Shown piece after piece: positions 29,331 through 42,400 of a stretch of DNA of 64,000 nucleotides. Numbering within the stretch: position 1 is the first letter of the stretch; the number at the start of each line of letters is the position of its first letter. The notes below the pieces were generated by a model. That model saw only the letters and a program-made list of their open reading frames with translations, had not been told where the DNA came from and made no database searches. Position numbers and translations under genes: made by a program. The DNA is from Effrenium voratum (Eukaryota; Sar; Dinophyceae; Suessiales; Symbiodiniaceae), in NCBI GenBank assembly GCA_963377175.1, contig CAUJNA010000180.1:689133-753132 (forward strand), written 5' to 3'.

Positions 29331-31999
29331 CCTCCACACCCTGACGCACGCGAGCCGAGCGAGCGGCGAAAGATCACAGAGAGGCCGTGCTAAGGCCCTG
29401 GCCCTGGCCTATCCTTTGGCTTGCTTTGGGAATGGTGCCTGTTTAAAAAAGGAACCCAGTGGGATGTTGTTGTGGTTAAAGAGGAGTCGAAACATCTCAG
29501 TCGTTCCTTTTACCACGGTGTTTGTGGGTTACCGTAAATGGACACCTGTGGAATCATCGTTTTCAGAAGCCTCCTGTTGATGGACCCCTTTTTAGGCTTC
29601 ATGATTATTTGCAGGACAGTATCGCAGGTAAGCAGGGGAAGCGCCCTTCAAAACCAATTTGGCAAACGCTAACACCACTATTCAGCAAATTACCTTTTGC
29701 TTGCTTAAGGACCACAACTGGTTTGTTTGCTTAAACACATATTACATATTTCTTGAATCAGCAAAATGCCCTGTGTCGCCAAGACATCGAAACTGCACTA
29801 GGGCTACTAAGCAGCTAGTTCAAGGGTCCAAATAATTTGACGGGGGTGGGGACGATGAAAGCAAATTAGATCAGAATCGAGGGATAAATGATGTTTATAA
29901 TTTTGCGGCCCCTGACAGATCCTTATAGTACGTGGTGCAAGGGGAAGCCGGATGGCTCGATTCAAACGCATGTAAACAAGCTAAAGGGCGACCGTGCCTG
30001 ATGGTTGTGGCTATGACCTGGGTCCTAAACCACTTTGGCCAGCGCTCTTGTGGGGAGTCCAAAGAACGGTTCCTGACTGCAAACTGAGCTGCATGTTGTC
30101 GCCTCCAAACAGCTCTTTACCATGGACTGGCAAGCAAAATGCCCTTGCTCGGCAATCCGAGGCCTCCAGCGGATTTCCATAGGAAAAAAGTGCACACTGC
30201 TTTGGGTCACTAGTTGATGTTAAAGCTCATCTAAGAAACAAGGAGAGAAGGCCACCACTAGAAGATGTCTGGGGAACTCTTTGGAAGATGCCTTATCCGA
30301 AATGGATTGCACGACAGCCAATCTGATGCGAAAGCTAACACAATTGCCCAAGATCTATCATGCCCAGGTCAGTATGAATACTAAATGGGAGGAGCCTTTG
30401 TTGCACGTCACTTACATGGGAGTTTATGTCCACCAACATTTTGGAGTATGTTGCAACCAGTAAAACTCATGGCCGGCTTGCGCGACAAAAGCGAGCAGCG
30501 CCTTGCCGTGCTGCCCTGGATGGACAGTCAGCCTCAGCGAGTGATCTGTCCAGATACCTCAAGTAAGCCTCGAAGTGTAAGTTTCAGTTTGGCGTATGCA
30601 ATCAAAGCGGCCATCAAACACCTTGGACCTTGGATCCACCATCTTGCTATTCGTGCTGTGAAAAACCTCCCAAGTTGCGTGCCATTCCAAGCCAACTGTC
30701 AGCCCATCCTTCCGCGTGGCTAATTACCCGCTTCGATTCCGGTGCTCAAGAAAACCAACATGAAGCGAGCTCGAGAAACATGTGAGCCATGGTCAATGAT
30801 CAGCCAGTGTACACGCTTGACTTTGGATTTAGCGAGCAAACCTTGCATATACAAATGTGTCGAGTGCGCCCATGTCAACCAATTTGCCACAGAACATGAG
30901 GCTAAAATAAACCGTCGCTCTTGCGGCAAAATACACAAGGGGACATTTAGCAAGAGTGTTGCTCTAAGCTTCGCTCATTCTTAAATCTCAACAACACCTT
31001 CCAAAGGCTCCCGAATCAAGGAATCCCTCAGAAAGAAACACCCGATCGGCGAGCTTGCCGTGGTGTAGAACCATACGCAAAGGGACAACTTGGGCGAAGT
31101 GAGGGCTTGCCACCTCCGGCAAGCATTGGGATCTGTCCGACTTGACGCGACCTTTGGGGCCCTCCTTCTCTTCCTTGTGCGTGAGAAAGATGTGAAGAAG
31201 TCAAAGCTGAGCCCAGCAAGAAAACAGTCATCCAGAGGGTGGATAGCAGCAATGAGTTGGCGGGAGATGGCGTAGCAGCATTTACAGTATTCCATTTGTT
31301 CACTTGCCACTTAATTGAATTAACTATGGAAGTAGGGAAGCATCTCAAAGCAAGCAGTAGACTACCAGGAAGGTGAGTGACGCCTATGCGCTTGTACTCA
31401 CAGCTTGCCCGAAAAGAAACACCCTGAAGCGCAGGTGAGTGCTGGGACTGCACGTCTGCCGCCGAGCGACAATGGCCTCTGCCTGGCAAGGTGCAAACGT
31501 CTTGTGCATGTCTTGACAACCTACTAATTACTAGTCCCTGGATTCGCAGGATCTGCAAAAGCATGCCGAACTGCCTCGAACAGTATCCACAAATCACTGA
31601 AACTCGCCGTGAGGAACTTCCATAAACGACAGCAAATGTGGAAAAACAGCTTCCCTAGCGAACACATATATGTTTGTTGGCCTCTCAAAAGGATGAAAAC
31701 GGCTCGGTGTCAGTAAGTCAATATTCCCTAGCGTTGGACACATGGATTTTAGGAAAGCCACTTTGCTTGACTTTGGGATTTCAACATATTTCACATATTT
31801 TTTGGGCTCGCCCCCGTATCAGTTGCTGCACTCTCCCTGAAAATCTAGAACGAGACATCTCAGGCCTCCATCCATCTGGATGGGAGTGTGCGAAAAAGGC
31901 CCAGCTCTATGCACAGTTAGTGTCAACAAACCACACATCAACTAATGTTTACCAGTCATGACAATCTTCCCATCAAAAAGTAAAACTCACACAAACGCC

Positions 32000-32250
32000 A
32001 ATTTAGCACTGGGCTGCCAAACGACAGTCAAAGCGCAGCTCCACCAAAACACCCACCGGGACACCACCAAAAGACCACCGTGACAACATCGAAACAGCAG
32101 CAGGGCATCGCCAAAAGCACAACCGGAACACCGCCAGAACACCACGAAAGCACAATCAGGACAGCACCAAAACACCACCGAAACAGACCGAACCACCACT
32201 GGGACACCGCCGGCACACCGGGACACCACCAGAGCACCGACGCCGGAAAA
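32000..32250. repeat. Degenerate ACCACCAAAACACCACCG minisatellite
   Basis: About 250 bp built of drifting 10-12-bp ACC/CAC-rich units, strongly purine/pyrimidine skewed. Its translations are low-complexity on both strands and are not taken as protein. Confidence 0.7.
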
Positions 32251-32769
32251 ATGGATGTAGCCACACTTTCCAGGAAATAGAGCTTAGGACAAGTTCAAGA
32301 GCCCACAGCTGGACGCTATTGGGGAACAAACGACTTCTCAATTCCTGACTGGATTCGTCAGACAAGTCCAGACTTGTTGTTTGCCACCAAAAGCAAGTCC
32401 AAACCACTCAGAGTCGCAAGGTGTTCAGGTATTGAGATGTGGCTTTGTCTCAAAATAGGGAACCCCACAAAATGGTAGGTTCCTGGTTTCCCACCCTGCG
32501 GACGAAAACGCGGCCACACCTCGGCGCATTGGCGAGGGAAAGTTGGATGAGGCCATTGGAGGCCAACAGCATTGGATCAATGTGAAGCTGGCGTAAAGAG
32601 GCGGTTTTGTTTTTTTGAGTGTCCGTTCAGCGGGAACCCATGTCCCCCCCCGGCAATCTGTGAAACCGGATGTACTTGGGTATGTGTCAAAATAACGGAT
32701 ATGGACCCTACAAGTGGTGGTTTTCTTTTGCTTGACCATTAAAGCAGGCGATAAGGGTAACCTCAAAGA

Positions 32770-32788
32770 CACACACACACACACACCC
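32770..32788. repeat. (CA)n microsatellite
   Basis: A run of CA dinucleotides in non-coding DNA. Confidence 0.85.
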
Positions 32789-34528
32789 ACTTCAGATGGC
32801 CTCTCTTTTCCAAAGCAGTGCTGTCTAGCAATGTGCCCACCGGGCACAAAAAAGTAGCTCACGTGTTGCGAACTGACAAGGTGGTTTGGGAATAGTTTTG
32901 GCAGACAGCATCTTAGAGGAGTCTTACATCCAATGATCTCAAGTTCTTTGTGGCACTAAGCCGCGCTCCCGACATCATTAAATTGAGTCCTCAACATAAC
33001 AATGCCGTCGGGAATAACTTCATTGCGCGTCAACCGATCTGTGAGCGCGCTCTAACCTTTGCAAATTACTTCAATGCTCAAACAGTGAAATGATGTGCCG
33101 TGGTGTCTACGAACCTGAACTGCAGCGGCAGCAAATAAATCAATGAATCATGGGATGCCAAAGCAAGAATCAGGCTTGGTTGCAGAAAACTCGACCAACA
33201 AAGGGGACGGACAAGCCAACATGCTGAGATTGACAGTGCCGCCTTTCGAATGTCTGGCATGAGCCGTGGTCAATATTCAATTCAGCAGGTATCCCCTGCT
33301 TGACATGCTGGTGAGTGTCCATGTCTATTGTTAAATGGTGGTTTCTGTATGAAGCAGGACCTGCAATCACAACTCATGGTTGTTCAATGACGGTACACAA
33401 AGGAAATCCCTCGGGGGTTCGCCACTTTTGTGTGGGGAAGCCACCAAAAAAAGGAAAACGGGCGCTGAACAACTAGGACAAAACTCATGATAAGAATTGA
33501 AAGCAAAGGACGGACATGCGCACCTACTTTATGGCAGGGGACTGTGTCCCCTAGCCTTGGTTTGCCTGCGTTTGGTTTGGGCTCACTTTTGAGGCAATGA
33601 GCTTGGGCGGCTTGCGCTCCGATTTTGCCCGGCAAACACGTCGCTCGGGGATCTCCAAACCTCGTTGTGCGCAAACTCGCGCCAGACTTGGGACCTCTGA
33701 AGACCTAATTTTAGTTAGATACTCTGACTGTGCACTACCGAACCAGGAAATGGGGCTCGGTACTTTGATATGTGGCCACTTGGCGAAGAATCAAAAATCC
33801 TGTCAAAGAGCTCTTACAGGCATATAAAAGCTACGGTTGTCAACCACGTACTAACCTGGTGAATATTACGCTAGAACGCAAAAAAACAAGATCAATCTGC
33901 AGTGCACAAAACGGCTGTTTCGCGAAGTTGAAGACAGAAACTACCAGGGACGCAAGCATTGGGAGGCCTCCTAAGTTCAGGAACTTGGTTCAAGGAAGGC
34001 TCCAAAAGCGCATGCAGTGCTAAATAGGGGTGTGGAACAAAACCCTATTGCCGCCCTGCGGCTGGCCACGCATTCACGTGTCTAGCCCAGCCCTGGCCCA
34101 GCCCCTTGCTGTTGGACACGAGGCTTCAATTGGATATGCAGGGGAATCCATTGGTGTAGCCATTGTTGGCCTGAGCTCCCCACAAAAACAAGGGTTTGAG
34201 ACAGTGTCAGAAAATAGACGGACACCCCCAACGTGTAGAGCCCTCTTTCGGGGCGCTTTTGTTTTAATGCCCAACAAGAAGGCGCCCGAAAAGGCGCACA
34301 GCACAAACCCTGTTCAGATGGATGCGGTCAGATCCAACTAGGGTTGGGTAAGGTTTGTTTGAACGGTTGGTGTCACGTCTGTCCCTTCTTTAAGGTAAAA
34401 CAAACAGGTGGCCTCGCGTTTATTGACCAACTGTGGTTCAAACATGCGGGAATGTGTCAAATTGGAGGTCCCTCGAATCTGCGGTTTCTTTACGCTTGTT
34501 TTCCTTAACAAGTGCAGCCTCGAAAAGC

Positions 34529-34543
34529 ACACACACACACACG
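34529..34543. repeat. (CA)n microsatellite
   Basis: A short run of CA dinucleotides in non-coding DNA. Confidence 0.8.
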
Positions 34544-35254
34544 TGAAACAAGGGGTTGAATCGCGCAACAGCGACGACCCCTGAGTGCCGGGCAGCAACG
34601 AGTTGCTCAAGCCTGGCAGCTCGAGAATTCTGAAGCTCGGGGTCTGAACCGAGCCCCCGCCTCCAACCCTACGGCCAAGTCTAAGGGGGCTCAACCAAAT
34701 GAGGCTCAGTGAGGGCTCAAGTAGGTTTGGTGGCAATAAATCCACTTCACACCACTTAGGATAAATGACACCCTTCAAATATTGAGATAAAACACGTACC
34801 AGCTTGTGCAGGATATTGTCTGTGGTATTGCCAGGCAAATTAATGTTACACCCGCTTTAATGAAAGTCGCCCCTATTGTGTATTTTTTTCGTAATTCAGG
34901 ATCCTGTGACTGTTTTAAGGATCCGCTATTGTGGCATGTTTTTTCCCCTCCTCAAAAAATCCTAAAACAAGTACAGGCTTGCTTGTTTTAAACTCTCTGG
35001 CCTGGGCAGGGTCAGGTCGGACTCAGGCTAGACTAAGCCTTAGCTGCTGTTGAGCTGGAGGCTGGTTCTGAGCTAGCCTGAGGTCTAGGAAATCCATTTT
35101 GCAAGTTGTGCACAAACCATCAAATTTCTGATAACTTCTTTACAAAAAAACAAGGTGAATCAATCACACAAAGGGGGTTGCCCACAACCAACCCTGATCC
35201 TCTTTAGTGTGATTGTTTCGGGGTCCTCTTTAGTGTTCAACTCGTTTTGGGAGC

Positions 35255-35455
35255 AAATCTCAAAAGGAGGCTGTACCAATCCTAAATCAATTTGAAACTC
35301 AGTTCCAAATCTCAAAAGGAAGCTCCAGCAATACTAAATCAAATGGAAACTCAGTTCCAAATCTCAAAAGGAGGCTCCAGCAATACTAAATCAAATGGAA
35401 ACTCAGTTCCAAATCTCAAAAGGAAGCTCCAGCAATACTAAATCAAATGGAAACT
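35255..35455 (+). repeat. 52-bp tandem repeat, about four units
   Basis: The unit runs from CAAATCTCAAAAGGAAGCTC through CAGCAATACTAAATCAAATG to GAAACTCAGTTC. The last three units are nearly identical. They alternate GGAGGCT and GGAAGCT, and the first unit is more diverged. Confidence 0.9.
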
Positions 35456-35770
35456 TAAGTCTACGAATGCTAAAGCAATTTGAAAGTCCCACCCAGACCT
35501 CCAGGGCTTCCCTAAAGAGGGTCCCGCTGACTGGTTCCATTGTTCAGGGGGGGGTAGCATTAAAGCAGGTCCAACATTACTCTAATTAGACTCTAATTCA
35601 CCGGCCGGGAACCAGAAATCCCCAAGAAAATAACCATCCCTCGATGCCCGGGCATTTCGTGAGACATGATGGGCAGCCACCACGGCACTCCGTCACGTTT
35701 TAGCAAGCCGCGGTCAATGAAAAGTTCCAGTCACAGGGGAACAACCCCTGGTTATGGCTGCCCGCCCTAA

Positions 35771-36294
35771 GAAATTGAGTTCCGCAGCGACAGCGGCAAC
35801 CTCTACATGGGCGAACCTTCCCTTGAAGACGCCCAAGTGCGGCGGGTATACATCCCACCCCGTGAGCGCCTTCAACCCGACATGACATCGGGCTGGAAGC
35901 CCTGCCTGAGAAAACACAGCAATGCCAACTCCATCATGGTGAGACGGGTACGAGGATTTGCCTGCCACTCAAGATTGTCAAAGAAGTCCTGAACGCACCC
36001 ACCTGGCGGCGGGGAGTTGTAGCGGAGGGCATAAGGCGACGGCAAAACCACAACAGCAGCCGGCGGCTCAGGTACCTCAAAAATGGCAAGGGCATCACGG
36101 CCCGCCGGGGACGGGCAAGTCCCACGTCTTGAAGTACTTGAGAGAGCTCTTCGAGGCGCAACTTGGCTACATCCAAAGTGCGGACTACGAGGCGGCCGCC
36201 TTTCAAGCTGTCAACGCGGTGGCTCCTCAGGCTGATCCTGCTCCGCTTCAAGAAGGTTTTGGGCTGGGAGCACATGCTGGCGAGCTGCGATAAA
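35771..36294 (+). CDS. Two-exon P-loop NTPase (helicase-like) fragment
   Basis: Exon 1 (35771-35938) reads EIEFRSDSGNLYMGEP...NANSIM with strong G/C at third positions and ends at a donor ATG|GTGAGA. Exon 2 begins at 36072 after GGCGGCTCAG. The 133-bp intron is phase 0 on both sides. Exon 2 reads VPQKWQGHHGPPGTGKSHVL, a textbook Walker A box (GPPGTGKS), then KYLRELFEAQLGYIQSADYE and FQAVNA. The GPPGTGKSHV...LRELF context resembles Pif1/helicase-type P-loops common in dinoflagellate genomes. No Walker B or later helicase motif follows. The frame ends at a TAA at 36292, so it is a fragment, possibly of a rolling-circle or other mobile helicase. It lies tail to tail with the RNase H remnant on the other strand. 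Confidence 0.5.
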
Positions 36295-37553
36295 AGGCAA
36301 TGTCAAGCTCTTTGGTTTCAGTTTGGACAGCCGAGAGCAGCCCGTTTAGCTGACTGATCTGCACTGTCATTGAGAGAGTATCTCTATCTTGGTGCTCATG
36401 CAGGTCCTGGCGGGCCCGGATCCAACGCAACTCGAGCGAACGCTGCTCGGACTGAAAGGCAGCGGAGATGGCCTGCCACAAATCCGCAGCCGGTGAACGG
36501 GCATTGCGCCGTTGTTGGCGCGCCTGCCAGGCCTTGACGGCACTAAGGGGATCAGTGGCAACACGCAAGGTGGGACCTTGGGTAGCTGCGATGGCGACGC
36601 AGATGGCCCACACTTTGGCCTGGTAAATATCGGCAAATGGGTTGGCACCTGTCCGGCAGCAAGTGCTGCACCTTCGTGCGTAACGACCGCAAAACCCCCC
36701 AGCCCAAGTAGGGCAACCGAGCCGTCCGTCCACACCTCTTCACAAGAGAGCCGGAATGCAAATTCAGGGACGACAGCAGCATGGGGTTTGTCACGGATCA
36801 ACCCAGCTGGTTGGTGCTCCTCAGGGAGTGTTAGTTGCTCCCATCAAGCCGTGGCAGGCTTCTGGACCGCAGGCTGGTACTTCGTCCAAGGGTCGGAGAA
36901 AGCCCAAGGATCTGGCTGCTCACTTGCGAGTCCCGGCGTAATCAGATCAACATCCTCATCCTCAATGACCCCAGCGGTCAAGCCCAAGCCACCTCCCCGC
37001 AAAGAACATGCGGATCCTAATGAGACAGCAGACAGCCCGCAAAATCCTCGACAGAAGCATCAAGGTGGAGGGCAAGGGCCATGGTACAGCCAGTCCAGCC
37101 AATACCTGCTCCCATCCCATGAAGCCCCCAGAGAAAAGGTGCGTGACAGCAAAGGGCAAAGCGCAGGCACATCCAAATGAGCTGGTCCGGCTGAATGGCG
37201 GCTGTTCGCTGACCTCCCAACAATAAGAGTTGCACGTTGTGCGCGCCAAAAAAAGCTCCAGGTGTAGACAGAAGCGACGCAAATTCAGGTGCGAAGCGCA
37301 ACACAAAGCTGCAGACCAGGTGGGCCCGTCGCTGTTCGCCGAAAAGCTGAGGCAGGCCAGGATCAATCAGTCGGCACCTAGCCTCATGATCAGTGTGCGA
37401 GACCACATCGAAGTAGATGAGGTGCGCTCCAAACCAGGTCGCATCCGGAGCGTGGGTGAAGGCCTGAGCCTCCAGACACGCTCTGCGGATGGACTCCTTG
37501 GCCTCATCCGTGAGGTGACGGAGCACCTCGCGTGCCGAGATTAGCAAGACCAA
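36248..37553 (-). pseudogene. Frameshifted RNase H-bearing retroelement remnant
   Basis: The minus strand from 37553 carries a 178-codon frame (MVLLISAREVLRHLTDEAKE...) with coding-like base use but no recognised domain. Farther on, DPWAFSDPWTKYQPA, LTLPEEH and then EEVWTDGSVALLGLGGFAVV form the start of an RNase H domain with its first Asp. Near 36640 the frame shifts by one and continues NPFADIYQAKVWAICVAIA, LRVATDPLSAVKAW and LELRWIRARQDLHEHQDRD, matching later RNase H strands. The expected Glu of the second motif is Lys, and the WxxxH position is altered. Stops and frame changes show it is dead. The layout is that of the C-terminal half of a non-LTR-type element. No RT core was found here. 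Confidence 0.5.
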
Positions 37554-37676
37554 TCACGCAGCCCCGCGGAGCCACCACCGCTTGGTAGACGCCAGACGCC
37601 TCTTGCGGAGAGGTCGCCTGGCCCCGGCTGGGCAAGCCAGAGGTGAGTCGCTGTGAGCCGAAACACCTAGTAAGGA

Positions 37677-37696
37677 ACCATCATCATGGGTGAGCT
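37677..37696 (+). repeat. Dispersed CCTTCATCATGG-GTGAGCT motif, copy 3
   Basis: ACCATCATCATGGGTGAGCT, followed by a T-tract and GGCAGGTAAG. Confidence 0.45.
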
Positions 37697-39400
37697 CGTT
37701 TTTTTTGGCAGGTAAGCCGTTGTAATATGCCCAGAAATTCAGAATCTAGTCCATGCTTGGGGAAATATAAAAGGTAATACAACAACTAAACAAAAACCAA
37801 GGGGTGGGCATGGTTCGCCAGTTCTATGCTCCCAGTTCAAGCAGAAAAATGCCAAACATCTCCACGAAATCCAGTTCTTAAGAAAGTAAGATTCAGGATC
37901 CTGGTTCCTGAACTGAACAGGAATTCTCGAGAAGACCCCCCCATCCCAATTCCCTGCGCCAACCACTCGTCAGGCGCAAGCTACAAGCGCGCTGGCGGCA
38001 CCCAAGGGCATCTCCCGCCAGGGGCGCCCGTTTGCGCTGTTCCTGCGCAATGCCTTCTCAAGCTCGCTCCGTCCCCAAGAAATACAGCAGAGGTCCCAAT
38101 ATTTGCCCTTAAGCATCATTGGACAAGTAAGGGCTTTCTTTTGGATGGCATTCAAATGGGTGTGGCTCTTTTTTGAGTCGACCCTGTTTGGGGTTGGGTG
38201 TTAACAGAATGAATACCAGCCGCCCATAGGTGTCATAAGATGTAATATCCAATTTGGAGACAAACAAACAAAACAAACATGACAAACAAAAAAAACACAA
38301 GAGAGCTTCGAGCATCCTCTGGGTAGGTCTCAGGATATCCACGTTTTGGGATGTGAACGAAATCCTGCGTCATCAAAAAGCCACCCGTGAAAGACAAGCC
38401 AGCCGGAGGGGGTAACACACAGCAAAAGAGCCAACGAGAGAAGCGCATGCAAAGCTGGGATTCACGAAACAGGCTCCTTCACGCAGGAAGTATTAAGTAG
38501 TCCAGTACCATGAACAATACTCCCACGACAGGGCTCACCATGTTTCTGGAATATCATTTTGTGTGATACCAAAGTGGGATTCCTATCCCCATGACCATTA
38601 GAATGTCAAGGGATTTGTCATATCACAAAGGCTGGCTCCGAAACCAAATATTTGAAAACCATGGGCACACCGAAACAACGCGCAACCCTTGGTCAGCCTG
38701 TCCTGGGCGCACGGCGGAAGCCCGGAACCTCAAGGTGCAAAAGATCTGATAAGAAAGCAAAAAGGCCCCTGTAGGTTCCAAGGAAGCTTCTTGAAGCAAC
38801 CCTTGAGAAAGATTACCTACAATAGGAAGCAAAAGTCCCCCCACCCCTGAGTCGGGAGCCAAGGATAATTCCTTAAAACTCAAGCGGAACTGGCTGGTTC
38901 CCTACTGTTTGAAAGCAAATCGAAGGGATATGCTTTCTGGAGGAACAAGACCAACTGCTTCCGTAGAGGAAACTCAAAGGACAGGGCCAGGGTAAACTGC
39001 CCAGCCGGCCGGCAGTAGAGCCCCATACCTTGAACCCATGTTCACTTGTCGGGTGCGCACCTGAACAAAAAAACATGGTGGTAACAAGTCGAGCCGTGAC
39101 AAAGGTGGGCAACTCAAGGTACCTACATGCGGAAGCTGTAAGTATCATAAACAAACGCAATGGGTGACTTTACATCAATCCGAGCTAGTGCAAAGGGCCT
39201 TCACGCATGATGTCGTATTTGTTTAGAATGTTGCCCACCCGCAATCAGTGTGCCAGCAAATAGCTGTCCGATGCCTTATGAACAGCTAGTCTTCAACGAG
39301 CAAGCGCGAGCTTGAAGTTTTAACAGAAGCAAAGAGACATCTGCAAATATACGATAAATCCAAAGCCTGAACCCTGAAAGAACGCAGCCCCAAGTAAAAG

Positions 39401-39420
39401 GCCTTCATCATGGCGAGCTT
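39401..39420 (+). repeat. Dispersed CCTTCATCATGG-GTGAGCT motif, copy 4
   Basis: GCCTTCATCATGGCGAGCTT followed by GTTTTACC, the same continuation as copy 5. A GGTGAGCTCGCC lies 18 bp farther on. Confidence 0.5.
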
Positions 39421-42400
39421 GTTTTACCCCAGAACTGGTGAGCTCGCCAAAGAAATGCCCCATGCGTTGGAGCATTCCAACACTATCACAGATGCATTGC
39501 AATCACGGCCAAGACCCTGATCCTTGCCTCATAAAGTGCAACATGTTCCCAAGCTACCAATCCGTTGCCAGTTGCTCCTTCAATCTTGCAGCTGGTTTAA
39601 TGGTTGCGTAAACTCTTCGACCTCCTGGCGTGCTCCTTATATGGACGGTGCAAAAGTGCACAAAATGGGCGATGTGCAAGCAAGCCTCTTCTTGAAATGA
39701 ACGAGCCTCCGTTTTCTCCTGGCAAAGAGAAACTTCTCTGTTGCGGTTGTTCAAATCGACCTAAGCCAAGATTCAAGAAGCGTTTCAAACATTCATCTGT
39801 GCCATGGTAAACAGGCATCCTGACTCATGTTTTGTTCATTTGGTTGAGTGTGTGTTGGTATGTGCAGCGTGTGCGCGTGCGTAAGAAGCATGGGTGGTTT
39901 GTGTGCGTGTGCGCGAGTGTTCGATCACGGAGTGATCACCCTGCTTGATTATGTTTACATTTGAGAAGCAGGAAGCCCCAAGAACGGTAGTCTGTTGCGG
40001 TCACAGCGCAATCCAATTTGGGATGGGCAATGGGCACACGTTTCCTGTAGATGAGGAGCATGTTCCCTTCAATCCACAATTCACACTGGCAAGCTGAGCC
40101 CGTGCCCCTGGCAACTGGCTGTCCCTCGTGCAATACCATCATTGATGTCTCTCTGTAGGAAGTAGATGCATTTTGAACCCCTCGAAGAGTTGCGCGTGCA
40201 CCGCCTAACCTCAATGACTCAAACCTGAAAGTCCTTTATTAAAACAACAACTGCAGGAGTCCGAGCATCTGTCCGGTCAGCCCCCGGGCCTTCTTTTGTT
40301 CTGCCTGGCCATGCGCATTGCCACAAATACCCAGTCGTGCGGCGAACAGCCTGGCCTGAGCCTCGCGGCCCACAACTTACTCTGAACTTTGGAGGACACA
40401 GGTGGATCCGCTTTCAATTTGTCGGAATCAGTTTGCTTCTCCAAACTCGATATTTTGGCTCCATGGGCCTGGTGGTGAAACCTTTGATAAGCAGTGCAAC
40501 CTCAGACTGCAAATTCCCTGCGATCGCGTCCTTTGCGAATGCCTAACGTTCATTCTCATATTGGAGGGATGGAAACCACTGAGCTCCGCCTGTGTTGGGC
40601 CGCGTAGTGCTGCGTTCACAGCATCCGTGCTGTGAGCAATGATCATCGACGTGCGACAAACTCCAACAAGGAAGCTTGGAAATCGGCGTGCCTTCGGGCA
40701 GAATGCTGTTCTCTGCTGCATGGGAACATCTGAAGGCAAGAAACCCTTTGCAAATGGCCTTGGCTACAAACTTGACGTGTCGAACATGTCTCAGCTGATC
40801 CGCACTGGACATAAGGGGATTACCTGCTGGGTTGCCAAGATGACAGCGGTTGTCAGACCTGGAAAGCAAAAGATCAAACACTTGTCGCAAAAGTGCGGGG
40901 GGCTCCCTGACGCTGCTTAAGGGTCGCTGAATTGACGCCAGGTTGCTCTCTTTCGAGGGAACTACGTGCACCTGGGATAGGTGCACTATGTATAGTATGT
41001 AGGCGAGCGCAGACACAGCCCCAGATATCCAGTTCAGTACCCTCAGCCAAGGGAAACTATGCTTGGGGCACGGAAACTCTCCCCGACCAAGAATGGTTAT
41101 CCTTCATTCCCCGGGGAGTGCCTCCAGAAGCACCTCTGAAGCAGAAAGTTTTGACCGCTATCAATTCCGCCTCTCGCATCATCTGGGCAACTTCCTCCTG
41201 CAGTCTTCGCTCAACCTGCGGCCAAGTTCGCTGAACCCAATGCAGCAGCTGGATTCCTTTGCTTTTGGCTTGCCGCCACGAATTAGGACGGGTTTTGGCT
41301 CCGAGGAATCAAACTGCTCCTGGGAACCTTAGCAAAAGGCAGGTTGTAAAGCGCCAGGATTTAGCTGGTGAATCAATGTTGCTGGTCATGCCTTTCTGTT
41401 CTCAGGTCCCCGTATGGATGGTATCACGGGAAACCCAAGGCTGACCAAGAGAAAGAAAAAGGAACACTAAAAGGACACAGAACCATTGGCTCCTATTCTC
41501 GTTTGCGAACACACCCATATCAAGCCAGCACTTGCTATTGCAACCCAACAAGAGCGCCTGGACCCATCCCACACCTGCGCAAAAGAAGCACCACGGCTAA
41601 TGAGCCTTGTGGCCGTGTAGTTGGACAGTCTACCCAAAACCAGGTCAAAACAATCAAGGCGGCCGTACCTAGTTTCGGTTGTCATCCCGTTACACTTCCA
41701 CTCAGTTTTTGAATGTGGTTGCCCTGCTCCAACTCAGTAGCATTCGAGTATACTAGGTCATATAGGTCTAGGGACAATAAATGGCTGATTCCCTCTCGAC
41801 CTCGAACCTGCAAGTGCAAGATCCATTCAGGGAAGATACCCAGAAAACACCAAGACCATGGACCGAAACTTGAAGGGACACCATGCTGAGACAAGAGTTC
41901 TGTTTTGTTTACGCAGCAGGCAGGCATGGCAGAATTTGTTAGCTTGGGAACACATGTCAAATGGTCAATCAGCCTCATTGCCGGGGTCTGTACATTTCCA
42001 TCCTGCCAGCATCACCCTATGAAACATCTTCGCTTTCAGTTGACCCTTTCATGAGAAGGCGTTTCACACCACCCCTAAGTTGCAGTTCTTTCAGCCAGGT
42101 CGTTATCTTCTCCTCATTGAGCGAACCTTGGCGGACACGTGCCCCAAGGTAATTCCAGTCAACAGTTAACCGTGTTAATTACACCTGGCGAACACAGATT
42201 TTTGTTTGGAGACAACACCACGTGCAGAGTAAAGAAGCGGCTCTGATAACCAGAGCTAAACATAAAAACACTGGGCCAAGCAGTCTGGTCTTACCAGTTG
42301 CCTTCCCACACCTGGAAATCAAAGCTGAACTGTTGGGGTTGCCTAAGCTGACAACCGGCAAAGGGTCAGACCCAGTCGATTTGTGTGGAATAAGGTCGGT

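Larger units (their letters stand above)
27831..35250. other. Non-coding DNA with scattered small repeats
   Basis: No frame stands out by domain or codon bias. It contains a 26-bp palindrome at 29305, an ACC-rich low-complexity block near 32.1 kb, (CA)n runs at 32770 and 34529, and one copy of a CTCAAAATAGGGAACCCC-like word at 32448 that recurs near 43.4 and 43.9 kb. Confidence 0.55.

Noticed and set aside
32000..32230. Val/Cys/Trp-rich minus-strand frame as a membrane peptide
   Set aside because: It is the translation of an ACC-rich degenerate minisatellite.
36512..37180. 222-codon plus-strand frame
   Set aside because: It runs opposite the RNase H remnant, is Ser/Pro/Gly-rich without structure, and does not have the base-use pattern of the accepted exons.
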